Shown: positions 5,605-13,843, counted from the first letter of the stretch. The stretch is 13,920 nucleotides of DNA from JACCTH01 sp050741915 (GCA_050741915.1 JBOGEX010000082.1:1-13920); one strand, 5' to 3'. A program made the numbers and translations. Notes: generated from the sequence alone by a model not told the origin.

Positions 5605-7566
5605 TTGAGAGCTACACGGCTCGCCCGTTGGCTTTGGTTAGCCATTGTTGGCGCTCTGTCGATCGTGGCTGCGGCTTGTCAGGGAAGCGGGTTGACAATC
5701 GCCACTTCCGCGCCGACGGATGGAGTAGCGACCACAACCTCAGGCGGGGCTATTGATAGCAGGATGCCCGGCCGCCAAACTCAACCGGGGGACGATCTCG
5801 CCAATTATCGACTAGGAATGCTTTCGGATACATCTACCGACAACTATTGGGCGGCTCGCGATACAAAGGCAACGTTTTGGAGCAACTATGTCCTCATGCC
5901 AACCAAGTCGGCGCTGTACAGACTCAATTTTCCAGGGATTGACTTGACCAACGATTTGGCAGCCAATTCCGCGGTACCAGCCGGCGCCACCGAAGGAGGC
6001 GGCTGGGCAATCGAGGTCGCGATGAGGGAAGATGCGACCTGGTCCGACAGTGAACCCGTAACCGCCAACGACATTGTTTTCACGTTTGCGACAGTCCGCG
6101 ACCTCGCTTTGGGTGGGAACTGGCTTAGCTCCTATCCGCTTCCAGATCCAGAGAATCCAAACATAATTGGGCTGATCGACGTCCAGGCCGTTGACGACTA
6201 CAGGGTCAAGTTCGTCTTCAACCACGAGCCTGGGCTTTCCATGTGGCCCCATGGCGTCGGCCTCGCTCCGATCATGCCGGCCCACGCCTGGGAGGGTGCA
6301 GTGGAAGCAGCCAAAGCTAGCGACGACCCCGCTGCCACCCTTTACGGCGTGCCCGGCACTGGGCTCGACTTATCCAGCGGACCGATGATCTTCGAGGAAA
6401 GGCAGGAAGGTTCCTACTCTCGCAGCTCAGCCAACGCAGACTACTACGACCGTGGTTTGGACGTGACTTCGGGTGGTGTCAGCTATACGGTTGGTCCCTT
6501 CGCCGGTGACGTGACTTTCTCGGTCTACTCCGACCAAGCCGCGGCGGTTCTCGCACTCAAGGCGGGGGAGGTGGATTATCTTCTCAACCCGCTCGGTATG
6601 CAGCGGGGCTTCCTATCCACAGTGCAGGATGATCCCAACTTGACGCCAGTCATCAACCCAACTTACGGATTCCACTACTTGGCGTTCAACTTGCGCAAGG
6701 AGCCGATGTCGATTCAGGGTTTCCGAGATGCCTTGGCTTTGATGATCGACAAGGAGTTCATGGCCAACAACCTCTTCCAAGGGGCGGCGTTCCCTCAGTA
6801 CGCCACCATGCCCGAGGGTAATACGAGGTGGTACAACGCCGAGCTCGCCGAGAGGTTCGCCGCCGAATATGTCGGCAAGACCATTCAAGAACGCCTCGAA
6901 GGTGCGGTCCAGCTCCTCAGAGATGCGGGCTTTACCTGGGAGATCGAGCCAACCGTGGCCACCGATGCCGAGGGCAACCCTCTCAATGCTGTGAACAACG
7001 GGGTCGGGATTATCTACAACGGGGTCCCTGTCAGGCCGCTCGAGATCCTCGCCCCGGGGCAGGGTTATGACCCACTGAGGGCTACCTACTCGATCTGGAT
7101 CGAGACCTGGCTCAACCAACTCGGTTTTGACGCCGAGGCCAACCCGACGGACTTCAATGCTCTGGTCGCAGAAGTTGATCCGGATATCAACAACGAACTG
7201 AGCTTCGACATGTTCATCCTCGGCTGGGGACTCGGTAATCCAGCTTTCCCTTACTATCACAAGTTGTTTTTCTATGGTCAGAACGACGTCTTGTTGAATC
7301 GTGGGTCGAACCGACCGGGTTATCACAGCGATGAGTTCGATGCCCTGGCTGAAGAGTTCGACGCTGCCCAGAGCGAAGAAGAGGCCTACGAAATCATCTG
7401 GCAGATGGAAGAAATCATCTTCCGGGATAAGCCTTACATCGTGCTCTTCGATACCAGCATCCTCGAGTTTTACCGGTCCGAGAGTGTCGCCTATCCGTTC
7501 ACGGAGACACTGTCTGGATTGCAATTTCTGCAAGGAATGCAGAGCTTGGTAGCGGCTGCAAAGTAG
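5605..7566 (+). CDS. Family-5 ABC transporter substrate-binding lipoprotein
   Basis: 653 residues from the TTG at 5605. Residues 1-25 (MRATRLARWLWLAIVGALS...AAAC) are a basic n-region, hydrophobic core and lipobox ending at Cys25, so the mature protein is lipid-anchored outside the membrane. The rest is an SBP_bac_5 (Dpp/Opp-type) fold. Signs include the 'MREDATWSDSEPVTANDIVFTF' segment, 'VLALKAGEVDYLL', 'HYLAFNLRKEPMS...FRDALALMIDKEFM' and a C-terminal 'WQMEEIIFRDKPYIVLF'. At about 650 residues it is longer than usual DppA/OppA (500-550). This is closer to the large binding proteins known for long peptides or oligosaccharides, so the ligand should not be assumed to be a dipeptide. It is first in an operon with two permeases and two ATPases. 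Confidence 0.9.
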   Translation: MRATRLARWLWLAIVGALSIVAAACQGSGLTIATSAPTDGVATTTSGGAIDSRMPGRQTQPGDDLANYRLGMLSDTSTDNYWAARDTKATFWSNYVLMPTKSALYRLNFPGIDLTNDLAANSAVPAGATEGGGWAIEVAMREDATWSDSEPVTANDIVFTFATVRDLALGGNWLSSYPLPDPENPNIIGLIDVQAVDDYRVKFVFNHEPGLSMWPHGVGLAPIMPAHAWEGAVEAAKASDDPAATLYGVPGTGLDLSSGPMIFEERQEGSYSRSSANADYYDRGLDVTSGGVSYTVGPFAGDVTFSVYSDQAAAVLALKAGEVDYLLNPLGMQRGFLSTVQDDPNLTPVINPTYGFHYLAFNLRKEPMSIQGFRDALALMIDKEFMANNLFQGAAFPQYATMPEGNTRWYNAELAERFAAEYVGKTIQERLEGAVQLLRDAGFTWEIEPTVATDAEGNPLNAVNNGVGIIYNGVPVRPLEILAPGQGYDPLRATYSIWIETWLNQLGFDAEANPTDFNALVAEVDPDINNELSFDMFILGWGLGNPAFPYYHKLFFYGQNDVLLNRGSNRPGYHSDEFDALAEEFDAAQSEEEAYEIIWQMEEIIFRDKPYIVLFDTSILEFYRSESVAYPFTETLSGLQFLQGMQSLVAAAK

Positions 7567-7637
7567 GCCAAAGCCGGATTGACGGTTCGCGATCGGGCTG
7601 GTTGTACGAGAAAAGATTGACGGGAGAAATACCGGGG

Positions 7638-8789
7638 GTGCTCAAGTATGTAGCCACGAGACTCCTGCAAGGGGTTCTGCTGCTGGCCGTTTTCCTCGCT
7701 CTGATCTACCTGCTGCTCGACGCCCAACCGGGCGACATCACCCTCCAACTCACGTCCAACCCCGATCTGCCTCCTGAGGCGCAGCAAATCGCAAGAGAGC
7801 GGCTCGGGCTCGATAAGCCGCTGCTGGGCCGGACCGTGACCTATGTCACCAATTTCTTTAGAGGGGACCTGGGGTTCTCATTCACCCAGTACCCCAGGAC
7901 CGTGGGCAGCCTGATCATGGAGAAGCTGCCCCGCACGATCCTCCTGTTCCTATCGGCGACGATCCTCTCGTATTTCCTTGGCTTCGCCCTCGGCAAGGTC
8001 ATGGCCTGGCGCCGTGGTAGGACAGTTGAGACCGGGCTAACGCTCGGTGGGGTGGCCGGCTACACCGTTTTTTACCCCTGGTTTGCCATCCTCATGCTCT
8101 GGTTCTGGGGGTTTCAGGCGGGTCTTTTCCCGATCGGGAAGTTCATCGATGTCGAGGAGTGGACGGCGGCGCCAATGGCCGCCAACCGCGTCTTCATGCG
8201 CATGCTGGCTTCGCTTGCGATCCTGACATTGGTAGTGGGGGCCGTCTACGCGATTTCGCGGCGTATACCGCAAGAAAGAGGCGAACGAGTGAGAAAAATC
8301 GGGATCCCGCTCGTCTTCCTCGGCTTTGTCGCCTTTTGGTGGTTCTCACCTTTGCGGCCCTTTGCGGCCGACATCGCCCATCACACGATTCTGCCGGTGC
8401 TCACTCTGGCTTCAGTCCAGTTCGCCGGGGTAATGCTTCTGACCAGAGCCTCGATGCTGGAAACGCTCAAAGAGGACTACATCCTTACGGCGCGCGCCAA
8501 GGGCCTCTCCCAGCGGGCCATCCGCAACAAGCATGCCGCCCGCAACGCTTTGTTGCCGGTGGTCACCTCTTTGGTGCTGGCGCTCTCCTTCGTGATCGGT
8601 GGTGGCATTCTCACCGAGGGCACGTTCTCCTGGCCCGGATTAGGTCTCCAACTCCTGGACGCCACCCTCGTCGAGGACATCCCTCTCGCCACCGGAACGT
8701 TGGGCGTGATCGGGATCATTGCGCTGATCGGACATCTCATCTCCGACGTTCTCTACATGTACCTCGACCCCCGCATCCGGACGAGCTGA
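7638..8789 (+). CDS. ABC transporter permease, DppB/OppB-type
   Basis: About 383 residues. It starts MLKYVATRLLQGVLLLAVF, the typical first membrane helix of DppB. Then comes the extracytoplasmic region with the usual 'ARERLGLDKPL...YVTNFFRGDLGFSF', and the permease core. The EAA loop that docks on the ATPases is KEDYILTARAKGLSQRAIRNKHAARNALLPV (about 278-308), followed by 'GGGILTEGTFSWPGLGLQLLDA'. It is longer than the usual 305-340. Between the middle helices and the EAA segment lies an extra stretch with two hydrophobic segments (about 192-206 and 222-236) joined by a charged loop (RRIPQERGERVRK). The GTG at 7638 is preferred over TTG at 7602, because GGGAG (7622-7626) precedes it and the helix follows directly. 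Forms a heterodimer with the next permease. Confidence 0.9.
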   Translation: MLKYVATRLLQGVLLLAVFLALIYLLLDAQPGDITLQLTSNPDLPPEAQQIARERLGLDKPLLGRTVTYVTNFFRGDLGFSFTQYPRTVGSLIMEKLPRTILLFLSATILSYFLGFALGKVMAWRRGRTVETGLTLGGVAGYTVFYPWFAILMLWFWGFQAGLFPIGKFIDVEEWTAAPMAANRVFMRMLASLAILTLVVGAVYAISRRIPQERGERVRKIGIPLVFLGFVAFWWFSPLRPFAADIAHHTILPVLTLASVQFAGVMLLTRASMLETLKEDYILTARAKGLSQRAIRNKHAARNALLPVVTSLVLALSFVIGGGILTEGTFSWPGLGLQLLDATLVEDIPLATGTLGVIGIIALIGHLISDVLYMYLDPRIRTS

Positions 8790-8797
8790 GTCTTTGC

Positions 8798-9898
8798 TTG
8801 ACCGACCTTCTTACCGCCCCGCCCGAAGTTCCTCCCCAACCCGTCGGGGATCTGTCGGAGCCGCTGTGGAAGATTCGGCTCCGACTGACCCGGCGCTCTC
8901 TGGCGCAAAACTGGAAGCTCTTTGTTGCCAACCGGATTGGGCTGGTGGGCCTGGTGATGATCGGCATCTTCGCCGTGATGGCAATTGCCCAACCGATTCT
9001 TCTGAGAACTGTCTGGCCGGCGCACGTCTATCACCCGATCAACGGATACGACGCTCCCGTGGTCGAAAAAACCGTGGTGGAGGAGGTGACCGATCCCGTC
9101 ACGCAAATCGACCTCAACACCGCCCGCGTGCAGAACAACCCCTTCATCGACGTAGGTGAGGTTCTTCAGATCACCCAACAGCCGGCCCCGCCCACCTTCG
9201 GCGGTAGATACCCCCATTACCTCGGAACCGATCCCTTGGGCCGTGACGTACTCAGCCAGCTTCTTTACAGCACCCGCTCCGCTTTCTTCCTCGGCATGAT
9301 CGCCGCGGTCGTGACCGTCCTAATCGCCACCGCAGTGGGTTCGATCTCGGCCTTCTTCGGAGGCTGGGTGGACAGTGTCCTTATGCGTCTGGCCGACCTC
9401 ATCCTCTTGGTGCCACTGCTACCAGTGCTGATCGTGGTCTCGGCGCTTTTCAATATCAGCCTGCCGTTGCTCGGCTTGCTCATCGGGATCCTGGGCGGCT
9501 TCGGAGGGACCGCCATCATCCTCAAATCCCAGGCCCTGCAGGTGACGGTCAAACCATTCATCGACGCCGCTCGTATCGCTGGCGGCGGTAATACCCACTT
9601 GATCTTCCGCCACGTGATCCCCAACGTCGTGCCGCTTTCGTTCCTCTACATGATGTTCACGGTGACCGATGCCATTGCCCTCGAGGCCACCCTCTCTTTC
9701 CTTGGCCTCCTCTCAGTGCCGATGAGTTGGGGGATCATGATCTCGATCGCCCGCACCCAGGGGTACCTGCTGGGCAACCTCGAATATTGGTGGCTTTTGG
9801 TCCCGGCGGGCTTGGCAGTCAGCCTTCTGGCAGCGGCGTTCTTCCTCGTCGGCCGGGCCATGGATGAGGTAGTAAATCCGAGGTTGCGTCGGCGCTGA
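8798..9898 (+). CDS. ABC transporter permease, DppC/OppC-type
   Basis: About 366 residues from TTG at 8798; the start is the least certain of the operon, since no good ribosome-binding site is visible. It has a cytoplasmic N-terminus (1-45), first helix (about 46-68) and then the family marker HYLGTDPLGRDVLSQLLYSTR at 140-160. The permease core follows with the EAA loop VKPFIDAARIAGGGNTHLIFRHVIPN at about 251-276, and a final 'EATLSFLGL...SWGIMI'. The loop between helix 1 and the GTDPLGRD motif is about 70 residues, with an acidic segment VVEKTVVEEVTDP; this is clearly longer than in standard DppC. It follows the first permease by 8 bases. It pairs with that permease to form the membrane channel of the importer. 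Confidence 0.88.
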   Translation: MTDLLTAPPEVPPQPVGDLSEPLWKIRLRLTRRSLAQNWKLFVANRIGLVGLVMIGIFAVMAIAQPILLRTVWPAHVYHPINGYDAPVVEKTVVEEVTDPVTQIDLNTARVQNNPFIDVGEVLQITQQPAPPTFGGRYPHYLGTDPLGRDVLSQLLYSTRSAFFLGMIAAVVTVLIATAVGSISAFFGGWVDSVLMRLADLILLVPLLPVLIVVSALFNISLPLLGLLIGILGGFGGTAIILKSQALQVTVKPFIDAARIAGGGNTHLIFRHVIPNVVPLSFLYMMFTVTDAIALEATLSFLGLLSVPMSWGIMISIARTQGYLLGNLEYWWLLVPAGLAVSLLAAAFFLVGRAMDEVVNPRLRRR

Positions 9899-9918
9899 GC
9901 CGCTAAGAAAGAGACGGT

Positions 9919-10926
9919 TTGGCAACACAAAACGGGACCAAGCTGCTCGAGGTCGACCGCCTCGTTATGCGCTACAAGACCAAGAAGGGTGACGTCTCGG
10001 CGATCGAGGATGTCAGCTTCACGCTCCATCAGGGCGAGTCCCTTGGTTTGGTAGGCGAGTCTGGCTGTGGCAAGACGTCGGTGGCGATGTCGTTGATGCG
10101 CTTAGCGGCAGACAATGCCCGCTACGTGAGCGGCGAGATTCGTCTCGACGGGGAGAACCTTCTCGCCCTCAGTGAAGAGGCCATGCGCAAGCGGCGTTGG
10201 AAGTCCATCGCCATGATCTTCCAGGGAGCGATGAACTCTTGGAACCCCGTTTACACCGTTGGTGATCAGATCGAAGAGGCGATTGACCTCCACATCGAAC
10301 CGCGGCCGACCGAGAAGCAAGCCCGGGAACGGATGTCGCGCCTATTCGAGATGGTTGGACTCAATCCGGCCATGCTCGATCGTTATCCCCACGAATTCTC
10401 GGGGGGGATGCGCCAACGGGCTGTGATTGCCATGGCGCTTTCGTGCAATCCCAGACTGATCATCGCCGACGAGCCCACCACCGCTCTCGACGTCATCGTC
10501 CAGGATCAGATCCTGAAGGAATTGAAGAAGATCCAAGAAAAGCTGGGGATGTCGCTGATTTACATCTCGCATGACATTGCGGTCATTGCCGAGGTCACCG
10601 ACACCATCGGCGTGATGTATGCCGGCAAGTTGGTTGAGTACGGCTCGACGCTCGAGGTCTTCCGCCGCCCCAAGCACCCCTATTCATATCTGCTCCTCTC
10701 CTCCACCCCTTCTATCACCGGTCCGCGGAGAAAACTCGCTCCGCTGGAAGGCGAGCCGGCCAATTTGCTCGATCCCCCCTCGGGCTGCCGCTTCCACCCT
10801 CGCTGTCCGTTCGCCACCGAGATCTGCGTGACGGACGAACCGCCACTCGAGGAGAAGGTGTCGGGGCACCAGGCGGCCTGCTGGCACAGCGACCGAATCC
10901 CTGTCACCGTGGGTGCGAGCGCGTGA
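9919..10926 (+). CDS. ABC transporter ATP-binding protein, DppD/OppD-type
   Basis: 335 residues from TTG at 9919. Walker A GESGCGKTS is at 46-54, the Q-loop glutamine at 102 (MIFQGAMNSWNP), and the signature SGGMRQ at 161-166. Walker B LIIADEP is at 180-186 with catalytic Glu185, the D-loop at 189-191 and the switch histidine at 218. All ATPase motifs are intact. The C-terminal oligopeptide/dipeptide extension carries four cysteines at 290, 296, 303 and 321 in the pattern C-x5-C-x6-C-x17-C. In this family such cysteines can hold an iron-sulphur cluster (established for some DppD proteins; inferred here). It follows the permease by 20 bases, and its stop overlaps the start of the second ATPase by 4 bases. 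It powers the importer at the cytoplasmic face. Confidence 0.92.
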   Translation: MATQNGTKLLEVDRLVMRYKTKKGDVSAIEDVSFTLHQGESLGLVGESGCGKTSVAMSLMRLAADNARYVSGEIRLDGENLLALSEEAMRKRRWKSIAMIFQGAMNSWNPVYTVGDQIEEAIDLHIEPRPTEKQARERMSRLFEMVGLNPAMLDRYPHEFSGGMRQRAVIAMALSCNPRLIIADEPTTALDVIVQDQILKELKKIQEKLGMSLIYISHDIAVIAEVTDTIGVMYAGKLVEYGSTLEVFRRPKHPYSYLLLSSTPSITGPRRKLAPLEGEPANLLDPPSGCRFHPRCPFATEICVTDEPPLEEKVSGHQAACWHSDRIPVTVGASA

Positions 10927-11924
10927 GCGACCCCCGGATCAAGGTCGACGGGCTCCGCAAGCTCTTTCCGATTGGACGGGGGTTGTTCCGCAAGCCGACG
11001 GAGTTCGTCCACGCCGTCGATGGGATCGACTTCGAGATCGGACAGGGTGAGAGCCTGGGGTTGGTGGGGGAGTCAGGTTGTGGGAAGTCGACTACCGGCC
11101 GCATGCTCACCAGGCTGATGGAAGCGACCAGCGGCCACATCTTGTTAAAAGAGAACGGCTCGATGATCGACGTCGCCCACATCGATCGGGCCGGGATGAA
11201 GCTGTTCCGTCGGCGGGTGCAGATGATCTTCCAGGATCCCTACGAGTCGATGAATCCCCGGCGCACGATTTACGACACCGTGGCCGAGCCGCTCACAGTG
11301 CAGAGAATCGGCTCGGTGCCTCAGCGGGAGGAGAAAGTGGCCGCGCTGCTGAACGTGGTCGGCCTCTCACCCCCGGAGACCTTCATGTTCCGCTACCCCC
11401 ACGAGCTTTCGGGGGGTCAGCGGCAACGGGTGGCGATTGCCCGGGCCCTTGTCATCGACCCCAACTTCGTGGTCGCAGACGAGCCCACATCGATGCTCGA
11501 CGTCAGCATCCGCATCTCGATCATGGACCTGATGTTGAAGCTCGCCAACGAGTTCGACGTCTCCTATCTCTACATCACCCACGACCTGGCGGTGGCCCGT
11601 TATATGTGCAACCGCATCGCCGTCATGTATCTGGGAAAGATCGTCGAGCTCGCCGACTCCGAGGAATTGCTTTCCAACCCGCTGCATCCTTACACCAAGG
11701 CGCTGCTTTCGGCGGTGCCGGTGCCCGATCCCAGCATCAAGAGGGAACCGGTCGAGATCAAAGGTGGGATTGGCAGAGCTGTCAACCCAGCCCCGGTCTG
11801 CCGCTTCCTAAATCGGTGCCCGATGGCGACCGACTATTGCCGTCAGCACGATCATCCCCCGCTCGAGGACAAGGGCAACGGCCACTACGTTGCGTGCCAT
11901 CTCGTCGAAGTCGGCGGCGCCTGA
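10923..11924 (+). CDS. ABC transporter ATP-binding protein, DppF/OppF-type
   Basis: 333 residues from the GTG at 10923, which overlaps the previous stop in GTGA. Walker A GESGCGKST is at 49-57, the Q-loop Gln104 in MIFQDPYESMNPR, and the signature LSGGQRQ at 162-168. Walker B FVVADEP is at 182-188 with Glu187, and the switch histidine is at 220. It also has the Opp/Dpp C-terminal extension with cysteines at 293, 299, 306 and 325, spaced like those of its partner (C-x5-C-x6-C-x18-C). Partners of this type often lack one or more of these cysteines, so a full set in both subunits is worth noting. It works as a heterodimer with the preceding ATPase. Its last codons overlap the start region of the phosphatidyltransferase gene. 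Confidence 0.92.
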   Translation: MSDPRIKVDGLRKLFPIGRGLFRKPTEFVHAVDGIDFEIGQGESLGLVGESGCGKSTTGRMLTRLMEATSGHILLKENGSMIDVAHIDRAGMKLFRRRVQMIFQDPYESMNPRRTIYDTVAEPLTVQRIGSVPQREEKVAALLNVVGLSPPETFMFRYPHELSGGQRQRVAIARALVIDPNFVVADEPTSMLDVSIRISIMDLMLKLANEFDVSYLYITHDLAVARYMCNRIAVMYLGKIVELADSEELLSNPLHPYTKALLSAVPVPDPSIKREPVEIKGGIGRAVNPAPVCRFLNRCPMATDYCRQHDHPPLEDKGNGHYVACHLVEVGGA

Positions 11925-12475
11925 ATCAAGCCTTCACAATTCCCAACCTGGTCTCTGGGCTCCGGGTCCTGGCCGTGCCCTATTTCTGGTACGTCCTCCT
12001 CGGCCAGGGCAACATTCCTTGGGCCGCGGCCCTGATCTTCATCATCGGCTCCACCGACTGGATCGACGGCTATCTCGCCCGTCGTCTCAACCAGATATCG
12101 GAGGTCGGAAAGTTCCTCGACCCCCTCGCCGATCGGCTGATGATCTTCTCTGCGCTGGTGGGGGGGTTGATCGCCGGGGTCCTGCCCGCCCTGATCGTCT
12201 GGCCATTGATCGCCCGTGAGCTCCTGGTGGGAATCGGCACTGTCGCCCTGGCCTCGCGGGGCCTGGGCAAGCTCGACGTCCTCTGGCTCGGCAAGCTCGC
12301 CACCTTCCTTCTCTATGGCGCTATCCCCTCCTTCTACCTGACCGCCGCTGGCGTGGCTCCGTGGCTATTCGAACCCCCTGCCTGGATCGCGGGGGTGATC
12401 GGGCTCCTGCTCTACTGGTATGTCGGCTTCCAGTACGCCGGAGAGGTGCGCCGCCGGCTCGGTAGAGTCGAATGA
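11921..12475 (+). CDS. pgsA: CDP-alcohol phosphatidyltransferase (PgsA-type)
   Basis: About 184 residues. The diagnostic catalytic motif is complete: D46-W-I-D49-G50-Y-L-A53-R54, then G63, D67 and D71 (DxxDGxxAR...GxxxDxxxD). These residues bind the metal and the CDP group. The protein is otherwise several membrane helices, so it acts in the inner membrane, joining a CDP-diacylglycerol-type donor to an alcohol such as glycerol-3-phosphate or inositol phosphate. The exact acceptor cannot be read. N-terminus 'FTIPNLVSGLRVLAVP' is typical. The start is uncertain: CTG at 11921 overlaps the previous stop by 4 bases, and the only alternative nearby is GTG at 11894, which would add nine mostly basic residues. 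The stop overlaps the gcvH start. The symbol refers to the family, not to proven PG-phosphate synthesis. Confidence 0.82.
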   Translation: MNQAFTIPNLVSGLRVLAVPYFWYVLLGQGNIPWAAALIFIIGSTDWIDGYLARRLNQISEVGKFLDPLADRLMIFSALVGGLIAGVLPALIVWPLIARELLVGIGTVALASRGLGKLDVLWLGKLATFLLYGAIPSFYLTAAGVAPWLFEPPAWIAGVIGLLLYWYVGFQYAGEVRRRLGRVE

Positions 12476-12855
12476 TGAACATCCCCGAGCACTTGCGCTA
12501 CACGAAAGAGCACGAATGGGTCGAGGTGGTCCGGGAGAAGACCATCCGAGTCGGCATCACCGACTATGCCCAAGATGCGCTCGGGGACGTGGTCTTTGTG
12601 CAGACGCCCAAGGTGGGCCAAATGCTCGACGTCCACGCACTATTGGCCGAGGTCGAGTCGACCAAGTCGGTGGCCGAGGTTTATGCCCCGGTAGCCGGCA
12701 AGGTAGTGGCGGTGAACGAGCGCCTGGCCAGCCAACCCGAGCTCTTGAACCAGGACCCCTACGGTGACGGCTGGTTCTGCGAGCTGGAGATCGATGACGG
12801 GGGCATGCTCGAGGATCTCCTCGACGCCAACGCCTACCGCCGGCTGACCGAGTAG
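12472..12855 (+). CDS. gcvH: Glycine cleavage system H protein
   Basis: 127 residues, the normal length. It carries the lipoyl domain, with the lipoylated lysine at residue 65 in VESTKSVAEVYAPVAG, an N-terminal HLRYTKEHEWV, and the later 'LNQDPYGDGWFCELEI'. The H protein shuttles the aminomethyl group of glycine on its lipoyl arm between the P, T and L proteins in the cytosol; it can also pass lipoyl groups on. The ATG at 12472 overlaps the phosphatidyltransferase stop by 4 bases (ATGA), a sign of translational coupling; a second ATG follows at 12475. None of the other glycine cleavage genes is in the window. It is the last gene of the long + operon and ends near a strong hairpin. Confidence 0.95.
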   Translation: MMNIPEHLRYTKEHEWVEVVREKTIRVGITDYAQDALGDVVFVQTPKVGQMLDVHALLAEVESTKSVAEVYAPVAGKVVAVNERLASQPELLNQDPYGDGWFCELEIDDGGMLEDLLDANAYRRLTE

Positions 12856-12877
12856 CTATCTCGTTCTAACTCCGTTT

Positions 12878-13843
12878 TTATGACGCAGCGGGTCCGGATT
12901 CCGGACCCGCTGCGTCGCGAGAACCGGGGAGGAGGGCGGCGCGGGCCGCCAAGACACGACCGACCACGACCCACGGCGTGTAAAAGATTTCGCGTTCCCA
13001 GACCTCGACCACTACCAGACCCATCGCCGAATGACGCTCGCGGCGAGTTCGATCAGACTCCCTATCGGTAAGAGAGCTGTGGTAGCGCTCGCTCAGGACC
13101 TCCACGACCAGTGGCCAGTCTTGGGCCAGAAAGTCAACCCTCCCACACCACTCCTCGTCGCCGATGTCGACCTGTCGCCGAAAGCGGAGCCCGTGCGGGG
13201 CCATGATTTCGTCGAACCTCGACTCGAGGTTGGAGGCTGGCGGCGTCCAGTCGTCCGGACGCTGCTTTCGGAGTTTTCGCATCAGGACGATGCCGTTTCG
13301 ACCCGAGCGACCGAGTCGATCGAGGAGCCTGTCGATCGTGACGCCGTTGATAAGTCCCAGCGACCAGGCGCTATCGAGAGCTCGGGCGACCCGATCAGGA
13401 GAGATGGTGCCGGCCATCTGGAAAATGGCCAGCCCCGGCGAGACAACCGGGACTCCATTGTGGATTTTGCGACACCACTCAGGGATGACCGTGGAATGAT
13501 GGACAATGATCGGTTTGGCCTCGTGGTCGAAGTGATAGACGCGCTCAATTGAAACATGGACCCGATCGAGCTGAAACCCGGCGATTCCCCACCAGGCCGC
13601 GGCTGTCGTGTGCGAGATGTAGGTGTCGGCTCCGACGTGGAGGACGGCAATCATTAGTCGCTGGGCGGGGGATGGGGCCACTCCGTTGTACTTGAGGACC
13701 CTCGACGTAGCGGGCTCGAGCATTCCCGACTGGATCCGTCGAAGGATCACGCGATCATCAACCCCTACTTCCCGGAGTTGGCGGCGAGCGATTACGGCAT
13801 TTTGAGTTCGGGCGAGGTCGCGGATGACGGCGTCGTACTTCAT
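12878..13843 (-). CDS. AbiEi-like/DUF559 (Vsr-like nuclease fold) protein
   Basis: 321 residues. The N-terminal 60 residues (VIRDLARTQNAVIARRQLREVGVDDRVILRRIQSG) look like the winged-helix that opens AbiEi-type proteins of the AbiE system. The middle resembles the AbiEi antitoxin C-terminal region (SHTTAAAWWGIAGF, VHVSIER). The end is a DUF559 domain: SNLESRFDEI (about 204-213), GRVDFLAQDWPLVVEVLSERYH (234-255) and a basic 'DRTRRERHSAMGLVVVEVWE'. Glu207, Asp237 and Glu248 fit a Vsr-like metal site, but the usual 'VEVDG' reads VEVLS, so one common acidic residue is absent. There is no AbiEii partner next to it. The role is unproven: regulator, orphan antitoxin or nuclease. The ATG at 13843 has AAAGG 8 bases upstream. 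The last 12 codons are made of the strong hairpin. Confidence 0.7.
   Translation of the reverse strand: MKYDAVIRDLARTQNAVIARRQLREVGVDDRVILRRIQSGMLEPATSRVLKYNGVAPSPAQRLMIAVLHVGADTYISHTTAAAWWGIAGFQLDRVHVSIERVYHFDHEAKPIIVHHSTVIPEWCRKIHNGVPVVSPGLAIFQMAGTISPDRVARALDSAWSLGLINGVTIDRLLDRLGRSGRNGIVLMRKLRKQRPDDWTPPASNLESRFDEIMAPHGLRFRRQVDIGDEEWCGRVDFLAQDWPLVVEVLSERYHSSLTDRESDRTRRERHSAMGLVVVEVWEREIFYTPWVVVGRVLAARAALLPGSRDAAGPESGPAAS
12882..12916. terminator. Very strong hairpin between convergent genes
   Basis: A perfect inverted repeat has arms GACGCAGCGGGTCCGGA (12882-12898) and TCCGGACCCGCTGCGTC (12900-12916) with a single base between them. As RNA it would form a 16-bp GC-rich stem with an ATT loop. 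It lies 27 bases after the gcvH stop and inside the last codons of the convergent gene. Neither strand has a T-run after the stem (TTTTT lies before it on +), so it would be a tail-less or bidirectional terminator. Confidence 0.6.

Noticed and set aside
6613..7533. 306-codon minus-strand open frame
   Set aside because: It lies antisense to the binding-protein gene, whose own frame shows clear family features.
8159..8797. Long upstream extension of the DppC-type permease frame
   Set aside because: It runs inside the DppB-type gene in another frame and has composition unlike any family. The permease begins near 8798.
11078..11893. Upstream extension of the phosphatidyltransferase frame
   Set aside because: Out-of-frame reading of the second ATPase gene; rich in Arg, His and Pro, with no family match.
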